Assembly: GCF_003605405.2 (NCBI RefSeq)
Contig: NZ_QYTW02000034.1
Coordinates: 1-56,332 of the forward strand
From: Siminovitchia terrae
Lineage (GTDB): Bacteria; Bacillota; Bacilli; Bacillales; Bacillaceae_C
Direction of reading: 5' to 3'
DNA: 56,332 bases
Position numbers and translations under genes: made by a program. Under the pieces are notes generated by a model. It was not told the origin of the DNA, searched no databases, and was given only the letters and a program-made list of their open reading frames with translations. Shown here one piece after another: positions 9,460 to 16,866 of the stretch; within the stretch, counting starts at the first letter, position 1; each line of letters begins with the position of its first letter.

Positions 9460-9681
9460 TTATTTTATAAGAAGATCTTTTAACCTTTCATATTCCGCCT
9501 CGTCAAGTTCTCCCTTGGCTAACCGGATTTGAAGAATCGAGGTGATGTTTCGGTCTCCTTGTTTGGAAGCACGATAACGATATCGAATTTCAAATATTCG
9601 AACCGCCGCAAAACAGAAAAGAGTAAGGCAAAATAATGCACCGAATGGAAAGAATGCGAAACTGTCATTTTCGAATCCCAT
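9460..9681 (-). CDS. Small membrane protein with a C-terminal SHOCT domain
   Basis: 73 residues: one N-terminal membrane helix, then SHOCT-like ILQIRLAKGELDEAEYERLKDLL. SHOCT is a short helical oligomerisation motif at the end of many small Bacillus membrane proteins. The ribosome binding site AGGAGG lies just upstream. It is divergent from the two-component system at 9942. No specific function can be assigned. Confidence 0.65.
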   Translation of the reverse strand: MGFENDSFAFFPFGALFCLTLFCFAAVRIFEIRYRYRASKQGDRNITSILQIRLAKGELDEAEYERLKDLLIK

Positions 9682-9941
9682 TTGAAAATCCTCCTTTTAA
9701 GTAGTTAAAGAGTGGGCGAAACATTACACTCAGTTTGTGGTGGATATTCGCTGATCGCTCACAATGAAAGAATAACCTTTAAGTGTCACAAACGATGGCG
9801 CAAAAAAGTCACGAAACAATCACAATCCATTATCAAACCTATAACTTTCCTTGTTCCTTATGGAAAAAATGATAAACTAAACATGAAATTTGATTGATAG
9901 GTTTATCTAGGGAGAGTCATCGGGGGAAAGGTGGGATTTTC

Positions 9942-10628
9942 ATGAAGGAATTACAGACGATTCTAGTCGTGGATGATGACAAAAGCATTGCCGAACTATT
10001 GAGGGACTTCTTAGAGAATGACGGTTTTCATGTGGAAACTGCTTTTGATGCCACTGAGGCACTGGCTGTGCTTATGCATGGTACAATTCATTGCATCATA
10101 CTTGACATCATGATGCCAGGAAAGAATGGTTTCGAGGTATGTCGACAGATTCGTATGGAAAGCAACGTACCCATCCTTTTCTTGAGTGCTCGCAGCGATG
10201 ATGTAGATAAGATTCGCGGTCTCGCACTTGGAGGGGATGATTATATAGTTAAAACCGCTTCACCGGGTGAGATTGTTGCCAGAGTGAAGGCTGTATTACG
10301 ACGCTCCAGTTCTCACCAAGAATTGCAGAGGAGGGTATTGGATTATGGACGTCTTACGCTGGATTTGTCCACAAGAGAAGTATTTGTAGAAGGGCGACCC
10401 ATCTCACTCACACCGAAAGAGTATGATTTGCTGCTACTGTTTGCCGAACATCCAAAATATGTTTTTTCATATGACCAATTACTTGAAAAATTTTGGAGTG
10501 GAATTGGCGACAAACATACCATTCGCGTCCATCTAAGCCGACTTCGTGAGAAAATTGAAGCCGATCCGAATGATCCACAATTCATAATCAATGTATGGGG
10601 CATCGGTTATCGTTTCAAAGGTGAATAA
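9942..10628 (+). CDS. OmpR/PhoB-type response regulator
   Basis: 228 residues from the ATG at 9942, which follows GGGGGAAAGGTGGG; an upstream frame start at 9894 has no ribosome binding site. Receiver domain: acidic pocket VVDDD, phosphoacceptor Asp in IILDIMMPG, Thr/Ser in LSAR, and Lys in VKTA (usually KPF; here the Pro-Phe is replaced by Thr-Ala). C-terminal winged helix with LTPKEYDLL and TIRVHLSRLREKIE, ending in the GIGYRF motif. It overlaps no gene but is followed after one base by its histidine kinase. Target unknown; the neighbouring minus-strand membrane genes are candidates. Confidence 0.9.
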   Translation: MKELQTILVVDDDKSIAELLRDFLENDGFHVETAFDATEALAVLMHGTIHCIILDIMMPGKNGFEVCRQIRMESNVPILFLSARSDDVDKIRGLALGGDDYIVKTASPGEIVARVKAVLRRSSSHQELQRRVLDYGRLTLDLSTREVFVEGRPISLTPKEYDLLLLFAEHPKYVFSYDQLLEKFWSGIGDKHTIRVHLSRLREKIEADPNDPQFIINVWGIGYRFKGE

Positions 10629-10629
10629 A

Positions 10630-11994
10630 ATGAAAACAATTCGCATTCGTAAGTTTACAATACTCAGCTTATTTCTTATCCTCACTCTCCCATGGTTATT
10701 CTATGTAGCCGCGCATTTTATGGAAACGAAAACTGTCAGATTAGGAATGGATGATTCTCAAAAAGAGAATGTGGAAGCAACGATTCACTTGATCGAGACA
10801 AACACCGATAACTGGACAGACCCCGCTTGGCAGGAACAATTGAGCAGACAGTTAGAGAAAATGAATATGGATGTGTCGATTCTATCTGACTCCAATCAGG
10901 AGATTTTCCGAACGGATTCTGAACGGGAGCCCTCCTTTAAGCGAACAGAGCATTTTTCGATCATTCAGGATGATCAAGTACTTGGAAGGGTTGCTATTTA
11001 TCAAGCAAATTCAAAAGTAACTCAAATGATTGCGGCATTCTTTGGTCTATTATCGGCTTTTTTTATTGTCGGATACGCCATTCGAAGATATATTCTCATA
11101 CCTCTGGAGAAAACGAGCCAGTGTGCTCGGCAGATTGCAGAAGGAGATTTGGATGTCCAATTACCTACATCTAGGATCACAGAAATTGCTGAGGTTCATG
11201 ACGGATTTAAAGTGATGGTAGATGGTCTAAATGAATCTTTTCAAAAACAAGTGGAATTAGAAGATGAACGGCGATTTGTGATTGCTGCTGTTGCCCATGA
11301 TTTACGGACACCGTTATTCGCCTTACGAGGTTATTTGGACGGCCTAGAGAAAGGCATTGCCAATTCGCCGGATAAAATGGCAAAATATTTGGCGGTTTGT
11401 AAGGAAAAGTCAGCACAATTGGACCGACTCGTAGAGGAACTTTTTACATTTACAAAGACAGAATATTTAGATGCGGAACTTAAAGAAAACACGGTTGATC
11501 TTCCACTTGTGTTACAGAAGTCGATTGACAGCCTGAATCCTTTAGCTCAGAAAAAGCACATCTCGATTATCGTGGATCATTCTGGGGAGGATTGCGTAAT
11601 CATGGGCGATTCACACTTACTGGAGCGAGCCATGAATAATTTATTGGATAATGCGGTCAGACATACACCATGCTACGGTAAGGTTTTTGTCCAATGCTTT
11701 AAGAATGGTAACAAAGTGATCTTTACTGTTCAGGATACAGGGGAGGGTTTCTCCTCGGAGGACCTCCAACGAGTATTTGAACCACTATATCGTGGGGAAG
11801 CATCGAGAAATCGTTCAACCGGAGGCGTCGGGTTAGGATTGACCATTTCAAAAAAAATCATTAGGCGACATGGAGGCGACCTAATGGTAGATAACCATTC
11901 AGAAGGTGGCGCACTCCTGAGAGGTTGGATCCCCTTCCTTGATGCACAAAACATGGGAACCAAGAAGCAATCTAAAGAATCAAAAGAGAAATAG
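10630..11994 (+). CDS. Sensor histidine kinase
   Basis: 454 residues from the ATG at 10630, one base after the response regulator stop. TM helix 1 at about 10-30, an extracellular domain of about 100 residues, TM helix 2 at about 135-155, HAMP (LEKTSQCARQIAEGDLDV), HisKA with AHDLRTPL (phosphoacceptor His), N box NNLLDNAVRHTP, G1 DTGEGF, F box FEPLY, and G2 GGVGLGLTI. All catalytic motifs are intact. The stimulus is not evident from the small extracellular domain. Confidence 0.9.
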   Translation: MKTIRIRKFTILSLFLILTLPWLFYVAAHFMETKTVRLGMDDSQKENVEATIHLIETNTDNWTDPAWQEQLSRQLEKMNMDVSILSDSNQEIFRTDSEREPSFKRTEHFSIIQDDQVLGRVAIYQANSKVTQMIAAFFGLLSAFFIVGYAIRRYILIPLEKTSQCARQIAEGDLDVQLPTSRITEIAEVHDGFKVMVDGLNESFQKQVELEDERRFVIAAVAHDLRTPLFALRGYLDGLEKGIANSPDKMAKYLAVCKEKSAQLDRLVEELFTFTKTEYLDAELKENTVDLPLVLQKSIDSLNPLAQKKHISIIVDHSGEDCVIMGDSHLLERAMNNLLDNAVRHTPCYGKVFVQCFKNGNKVIFTVQDTGEGFSSEDLQRVFEPLYRGEASRNRSTGGVGLGLTISKKIIRRHGGDLMVDNHSEGGALLRGWIPFLDAQNMGTKKQSKESKEK

Positions 11995-12105
11995 ACATAA
12001 AATAATAGCTGTCTTTTGATGGGAAAGCAAAGTAAGAGAGATGTTCCTTCCTTCAGTGAATATATTATTTTACACATCAAGGGAAGGTGGAGAGGGGAAG
12101 GGGTT

Positions 12106-12466
12106 TTGAATAAAGAAAGAAAAAAATTTATGTTTAAAGCATTGAAATTAATTAGCTTTTCTGTAGGTATTTTGGTTTTTGGTCACTTTGTATCTTTTAT
12201 TGGTAGCTGTTATCACAGAATCTATACCCAATCCTACTAAGCAACAACTTAGCGAAGCAAAAAAAGTATCCATAGACTATTTAAAGGAAAAAAATGGAGT
12301 AGAAATTATAGACACATCGTCTAGCCATATAGGAGAGATGTATGATCGTACCATTCATGTTGAGGGATATTCAAAAGATCATCCTCAACAAGTATTTCGT
12401 GTAAATTTTGATCAGTTAGCAGATAAACAACAATTCTTTTGTTCGAATGGGAAGAAAAATGAATGA
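12106..12466 (+). pseudogene. Small membrane-anchored protein, frameshifted
   Basis: A TTG start at 12106, preceded by GAAGGGG, opens MNKERKKFMFKALKLIS and a membrane helix that breaks at about 12175. The helix continues in the next frame (TLYLLLVAVITESIPN), followed by a soluble tail ending DKQQFFCSNGKKNE. Joining the two frames gives one protein of about 120 residues with a single TM helix. Either a one-base indel (sequencing error or real) or a decayed gene. Family not recognised. Confidence 0.45.
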
Positions 12467-12524
12467 TTTGTGGATTGTGGACAATCTGAAGCGGATTAGA
12501 GAAAGAATGGATTCGGCATTGTAC

Positions 12525-12720
12525 TTTCAGGAGAGTGGATTATCGGGACTGGTACAATCGGGTCGATGATTGCATTTGTCGCAGGTGGAATTCTTGTGAT
12601 ATTCGTCGGTTTGACATATGCAGAACTGGCATCATCAATCCTACGACAGGTGGAGCACTTAAGTCATTTGGTCGATCAATTATTTGGTGATGGAGCTTAT
12701 CAAGCCCCGCGCGATTCTTA
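12525..12720 (+). pseudogene. Amino-acid permease (APC family) remnant
   Basis: A short frame reads GEWIIGTGTIGSMIAFVAGG, then ILVIFVGLTYAELAS, matching the first membrane segments of APC-family amino acid permeases. A frame change then yields NPTTGGALKSFG, the usual P-x-x-GG continuation. There is no start and no remaining transporter body. Clearly decayed. Confidence 0.5.
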
Positions 12721-12842
12721 AATAAAACCATTCTACAAATATCCCGGTCTTCTTGCAAGATTTGCCGCATACAAGTACCAGGTTAGGCTTGGCATTGTTG
12801 CGTCTGCGCTTGACAGTGAAGTCCTAGAAAGTTTCACCGTTT

Positions 12843-12885
12843 GAGCTGTTAAGAAAGTCAGTCAAACCGACGTTCTTGACAGCTC
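12843..12885 (-). terminator. Stem-loop downstream of pdaC
   Basis: GAGCTGTtAAGAA (843-855) pairs with TTCTTgACAGCTC (873-885), 13 positions with one wobble. It lies 11 bases after the pdaC stop (minus strand). No T run, so termination strength is uncertain. Confidence 0.5.
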
Positions 12886-12895
12886 CATTCATAAA

Positions 12896-14350
12896 TTAAG
12901 AAACTTTTCCAAAATGAGGGCCTACACCTTTCTCTTTTTGAAGAGCAATAAGCTCAGATACTGTAATGAACTGGTAACCCTGATTCCTTAAGGATGCTAA
13001 CAGCTCTGGTAAAGCGTCCGCAGTTGATTCATGAATATCATGTAATAATACAATCGAACCATTTGTTACATCTCGTGTAACAGTATTGATTACAGCAGAA
13101 GCATTCAGACTCTTCCAATCTAGTGAATCGACAGACCATAGAATAATGGAATCCCCATTATTATTTGCATAGTTTATAACCTCATCATTATAAGCCCCAT
13201 ATGGTGGGCGAAATAGTGTAGGTTTTATTCCAGTAGCTGTTTCGATTTTATTGCTAGTTTCGTTAAATTCCTGTTTAATAGCTTCACTACTTAATTTAGT
13301 CAGATCTGTGTGACTGTAAGAATGACTAGCAATTTCATGACCAGCCTTTGCAACTTGTTCTGCAATTGTCGGATAGTATTCCACTTGTTTGCCTAGCATG
13401 AAAAAAGTTGCTTTTGCTTCATATTGCAGTAATACCTCTAAAACTCGTGGTGTAACTTTTGGATATGGTCCATCATCAAAAGTAAGTGCAATATATTTTC
13501 CATTTGGGTCTAGTTCTTTCTTTCCGTGTTCTTTTTTTTCTTCTTTATGTTTGGGCTCTTGCCCTTTCATTAACATACTATAATTTATGTATGAATCCAA
13601 TTTTTCAAAGGGAATTTCTACTTCTATTACTCCTTCAGCTCCACCGGTGATTTCATACTCATCAAAGTAAATCGTGAGAGCTTTCTCGCTTATTACCCAT
13701 TTCAAATCATCAAATCGTCTTAATGTTTCTTCCAGCAAATCTTCCATAATATTAAAATTCGAATCATTATCTTTTTTTATTTCTTCTTTAATCAATTTTT
13801 GAATTTCTTTTGAAGCTTCATCATCCATGTTGATGATATCGGTAAATTTTAAAATTTTATTCTGTTTCATATCTATTGTGAAGGGCTTAATAGTCTGCTG
13901 TTCGATTGTTCCCCCTGTATATCGGTTAACAGTAAATAAAAGGCTATATATTTCGTCAGTAATATTCTTTGTATCCAATTGAATATTTAAATGAGCCACA
14001 TCCCCATTCCCTAACTGATTGTTATTTTGTTTTACATCTTCCTTAAATTCTTTCTTCTGCTGTTCAATCCATTTTTGGATAGGGGTATTGACCATTTCAC
14101 TATCTGTTGTTGGAATACCTATGAACATCGTATATTTATTTGTTACTTCTGTTTCTGTTTGTAAATTCAATCCAGGTAGTTCACTCACATCATGGCTATA
14201 TGTGGTTGTGATAATTGAATTTTTAATTTTGTAATTGTTTGCAATGACTTTTTTTGTACCGATAGATTGATAGAATACACTCATTATGATTCCGATTAAT
14301 AAAATAAATACGATCCATCCTGGCCATTTGATTCGCTTTATCAAACTCAC
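12896..14350 (-). CDS. pdaC: Peptidoglycan deacetylase PdaC-like (DUF4163/DUF3298 + NodB)
   Basis: 484 residues with a GTG start at 14350; GAAGGG lies upstream. N-terminal membrane anchor (about 10-30), a DUF4163/DUF3298 ectodomain (about 45-265, same fold as the RsiV ectodomain), and a C-terminal NodB polysaccharide deacetylase domain. Catalytic motifs: TFDDGP (Asp and metal Asp), HSYSH (metal His pair), RPPYG, DSLDW and LLHDI. B. subtilis PdaC (467 aa) deacetylates peptidoglycan N-acetylmuramic acid and gives lysozyme resistance. The promoter has the same ECF motif as sigV, 560 bases away and divergent, so SigV control is likely (inference). Confidence 0.85.
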   Translation of the reverse strand: MSLIKRIKWPGWIVFILLIGIIMSVFYQSIGTKKVIANNYKIKNSIITTTYSHDVSELPGLNLQTETEVTNKYTMFIGIPTTDSEMVNTPIQKWIEQQKKEFKEDVKQNNNQLGNGDVAHLNIQLDTKNITDEIYSLLFTVNRYTGGTIEQQTIKPFTIDMKQNKILKFTDIINMDDEASKEIQKLIKEEIKKDNDSNFNIMEDLLEETLRRFDDLKWVISEKALTIYFDEYEITGGAEGVIEVEIPFEKLDSYINYSMLMKGQEPKHKEEKKEHGKKELDPNGKYIALTFDDGPYPKVTPRVLEVLLQYEAKATFFMLGKQVEYYPTIAEQVAKAGHEIASHSYSHTDLTKLSSEAIKQEFNETSNKIETATGIKPTLFRPPYGAYNDEVINYANNNGDSIILWSVDSLDWKSLNASAVINTVTRDVTNGSIVLLHDIHESTADALPELLASLRNQGYQFITVSELIALQKEKGVGPHFGKVS

Positions 14351-14435
14351 TTTAATCTACTACCCTTCGTAATATTCTTGAAAAAAGACTAATTCCATAT
14401 CATATATCATTCATTATTAAAAACAGACCAGTTAA

Positions 14436-14465
14436 TAGACGAAATCACCGAATCATTTAGTTTCA
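14436..14465 (-). promoter_or_regulatory. ECF sigma-type promoter upstream of pdaC
   Basis: On the minus strand TGAAAC (14465-14460) and CGTCTA (14441-14436) are separated by 18 bases. The -10-like box lies 85 bases before the pdaC GTG. The same two hexamers with the same spacing occur before sigV. Confidence 0.6.
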
Positions 14466-14908
14466 TTAAAAAGATAAAATATTTATTTCTAGTACATTTT
14501 TTTTGAAGGCAAACTTTGTGATTATATTAAACGTCTTTTTATTTGAAGAGACAGCAACACATTTTATAGCTGTTACGATTATAAATTGATAGGAGGAATT
14601 TGTTTTTACTTATAAATGCATAGTCTAACTCTACCGTCCTTCGACGGATATAAGCTTTTAGCCTTAATCATTGTGTCCATACTATAGTAAGAGGTGATAG
14701 GGTGGGCGGTTATAGAAAATGTAGTCATGCAGGATTGAATTTCAGGAACTCAAGGAAAGACTTTTGGGACAACATTTGTGGGTGTCCGTTCAGGAATCAT
14801 ATTGCCAATCAATTCAATGAGAACGACATATTCAAGATAGAAGAAATCCCATAATGATAGGAATGATCTTGTTTTCTTATTGCAAATATCTTCTTGAATA
14901 CCCTCATA
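14466..14908. other. Intergenic region between pdaC and sigV, no gene called
   Basis: 443 bases. A small perfect hairpin CCGTC cttc GACGG lies near 14637. On the minus strand a frame of about 60 codons ends IPERTPTNVVPKVFP near 14755; it matches nothing I know, lacks a clear start and may be a gene remnant. Otherwise AT-rich spacer. Confidence 0.3.
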
Positions 14909-14938
14909 TGAAACTTTTCGATAACACTTCTTCGTCTA
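14909..14938 (+). promoter_or_regulatory. ECF sigma-type promoter upstream of sigV (autoregulation)
   Basis: TGAAAC (14909-14914), 18 bases, CGTCTA (14933-14938); 52 bases before the sigV ATG. TGAAAC/CGTC is the recognition pattern of Bacillus ECF sigma factors (SigV, SigM, SigW, SigX), though the usual spacer is about 16-17. Confidence 0.6.
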
Positions 14939-14990
14939 TAGTACGTAACAGCTTATAACATGTACTTTGTAAAAGGAGCTCTTTGAATTA

Positions 14991-15488
14991 ATGATAAAAA
15001 AAGATGTGAATGAACTATTTGTTACCTGTATAAATGATCACAAAGAAGATTTTTATCGCTTAGCGTTTAGTTATGTGAAAAATAAAGAAGATGCGTTGGA
15101 TATTGTTCAAGAATCAATAAAAAAAGCTCTTATCTCTATAGAAGCAATTAAAAATCCTAGCTCGATAAAAAGCTGGTTTTATAAAATTGTCGTTTATACA
15201 GCGCTCGACTTTCTAAGAAAACAAAAGAAAATAACACTTGCGGATGATCAAACGATTGAATATTTAAGACAGGGAAAAGAAGACGCATACAAGGATATTG
15301 ATCTTTACAATGCTTTAGATGAATTACCACTTCATTATAAAACTGTCATTACTTTACGCTACTTTGAGGATTTAAAATTAGAGGAAATTGCGGAGATTGT
15401 GGATGAAAACATTAATACAGTGAAAACACGGCTTTACAGAGGATTGAAGCTATTACGCATCACAATCACCGAGGAGGAATTAACATAA
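14991..15488 (+). CDS. sigV: ECF RNA polymerase sigma factor SigV-like
   Basis: 165 residues, usual length for SigV. Region 2 (FYRLAFSYVKNKEDALDIVQESIKKAL) binds the -10 box and region 4 (LPLHYKTVITLRYFEDLKLEEIAEI, then NTVKTRLYRGLKLL) the -35 box. Ribosome binding site AAGGAG lies upstream of the ATG. It overlaps the next gene, which is closely RsiV-like, by one base (TAATG); that is the main reason for choosing SigV over other ECF factors. In B. subtilis SigV is released when lysozyme binds RsiV and triggers its proteolysis, and it activates peptidoglycan O-acetylation and D-alanylation genes. No oatA follows here. Confidence 0.85.
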   Translation: MIKKDVNELFVTCINDHKEDFYRLAFSYVKNKEDALDIVQESIKKALISIEAIKNPSSIKSWFYKIVVYTALDFLRKQKKITLADDQTIEYLRQGKEDAYKDIDLYNALDELPLHYKTVITLRYFEDLKLEEIAEIVDENINTVKTRLYRGLKLLRITITEEELT

Positions 15489-16342
15489 TGGATAAGAAAT
15501 TAGAAACTTTAAGAGATGAATATAAGAATACACCGATACCCGATGAATTGGATTTCGTCGTGAAGAAAGCCCTCAAGCAAAAAAAGAAAAGACATGTGAA
15601 TAGGATAAGGAGTCTTGTTGGGGTCGGAGCAGCAGCTATTATATTAATCACAGGGATTAATACTAGCCCCACCTTTGCAAATGCCTTATCAGAAGTGCCA
15701 TTAGTTGGCTCGCTTGTCAAGGTGCTAACTTTTACAGAATTTAAAGTAGATGAAGGAACGGCCAAAACCGATATTAAAGTACCTGCCATTACAAACATGG
15801 AAAATAAAAAGTTAGAGGCCACATTAAACAACAAATATCTAGAAGAAGGTGAAAAACTTTACAACGATTTTATGGCTGAAATGGAGGAATTAAAGAAAAG
15901 TGGCGGAGGGCATTTAGGTGTAGAAAGCGGTTATGATGTCAAAACCGACAATGATCAGATTCTAGCCATTGGCAGATATGTTGTAAATACGGTTGGTTCT
16001 TCCTCGACAACATTTAAATATGATACGGTAGACAAGAAAAATCAACTTTTGATTACCCTGCCAAGTTTATTTAAAGACGATAGCTATATCAGCCTAATCA
16101 GTGAAAATATTAAAGAGCAGATGAGACAGCAGATGAAGGAAGACACCGAAAAGAGCTATTGGGAAGAAGATGTACTCGAAACATTTGATAAGAATCAGAC
16201 ATTCTATATTAACGATCAAAGTAAACTTGTCATTGTTTTTAATAAATACGAAGTCGCCCCAGGGTATATGGGAGTGATTGAATTTATCATTCCGACCAAT
16301 GCGATTGAAGATGTATTAGTAAGTAACGAATATATAAAATAA
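15488..16342 (+). CDS. rsiV: Anti-sigma factor RsiV-like (DUF3298 lysozyme-binding ectodomain)
   Basis: 284 residues, the same size as B. subtilis RsiV. It starts MDKKLETLRDEYKN and has a cytoplasmic sigma-binding N terminus, a TM helix at about 40-60 (LVGVGAAAIILITGI), a region ending TFANALSEVP where signal peptidase can cut, and a DUF4179/DUF3298 ectodomain. Near the end it has VIVFNKYEVAPGYMGVIEF, very like RsiV. RsiV holds SigV at the membrane and is a direct lysozyme receptor. Cotranslated with sigV (TAATG overlap). The ectodomain is homologous to that of PdaC next door. Confidence 0.88.
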   Translation: MDKKLETLRDEYKNTPIPDELDFVVKKALKQKKKRHVNRIRSLVGVGAAAIILITGINTSPTFANALSEVPLVGSLVKVLTFTEFKVDEGTAKTDIKVPAITNMENKKLEATLNNKYLEEGEKLYNDFMAEMEELKKSGGGHLGVESGYDVKTDNDQILAIGRYVVNTVGSSSTTFKYDTVDKKNQLLITLPSLFKDDSYISLISENIKEQMRQQMKEDTEKSYWEEDVLETFDKNQTFYINDQSKLVIVFNKYEVAPGYMGVIEFIIPTNAIEDVLVSNEYIK

Positions 16343-16473
16343 AAATCGAAATCGAGAAATCACATCTGGTAAGTTTATTTTGAAACCGAATTTATAGTGC
16401 TGCGAATTAACTGGCAAGTTGTTTTTAAAACCCTGTACCAAAGCTTATCAGTAGCGGATTTTTAATGTTTCAC

Positions 16474-16630
16474 TTAACTTCATTCAGCAGAAGTCTCCCA
16501 TTCCATTCATTGGGGGTCAAACCCCGGCTGAATAAAGTTAAAGCCTCCGGCGGATGCCACAGATTTTCAGAGGAAATTTATCGAGCGAAGCTCGTTAAAA
16601 TCTTTATCAAATACGCCAAGGCGCATTTGA
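16474..16630 (+). repeat. R1 repeat, copy 2 (157 bp, internally deleted)
   Basis: Same ends (TTAACTTCATTCAGC ... GGCGCATTTGA). About 34 bases are missing between CTCCC and ATTCCATTCA, which removes the right arm of the first hairpin, and the segment after AAAATCT reads TTATCAAATACGCC instead of GGGCGCAAATACGCC. Decayed but clearly the same family; it lies between rsiV and the convergent dmf operon. Confidence 0.88.
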
Positions 16631-16821
16631 TAAAGATTTCTTTGTGTTCAACGTCTGTCGAGGGCTAACAACTCTCTGTTCTAATGCTTGAAAGCCTTTA
16701 GAGAACCTTATTTCGGACCTAACCAAAAACAATGAGATGAAAAAGATTCAAGTTGTTCTCGCTGCTTGGTAGATTGATAAATGACTTTTACACAAAGACA
16801 TACTCTTATGGAAAATTAAAC

Positions 16822-16866
16822 AGCCCAGAAAATCAGCAAAATCTGATTTTCTGGGCTTCTTTTTAT
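16822..16866 (-). terminator. Bidirectional terminator downstream of dmfA2
   Basis: Perfect 15-bp stem, AGCCCAGAAAATCAG (16822-16836) with CTGATTTTCTGGGCT (16843-16857). On the plus strand it is followed by TCTTTTTAT; on the minus strand by a shorter T-rich run. It lies just after the dmfA2 stop. Confidence 0.8.

Noticed and set aside
10343-10603. Antisense frame over the response regulator
   Set aside because: Overlaps intact receiver and winged-helix coding with no independent signal.
14700-14880. Minus-strand frame ending IPERTPTNVVPKVFP as a gene
   Set aside because: About 60 codons, no start context and no family; likely a remnant or chance frame.
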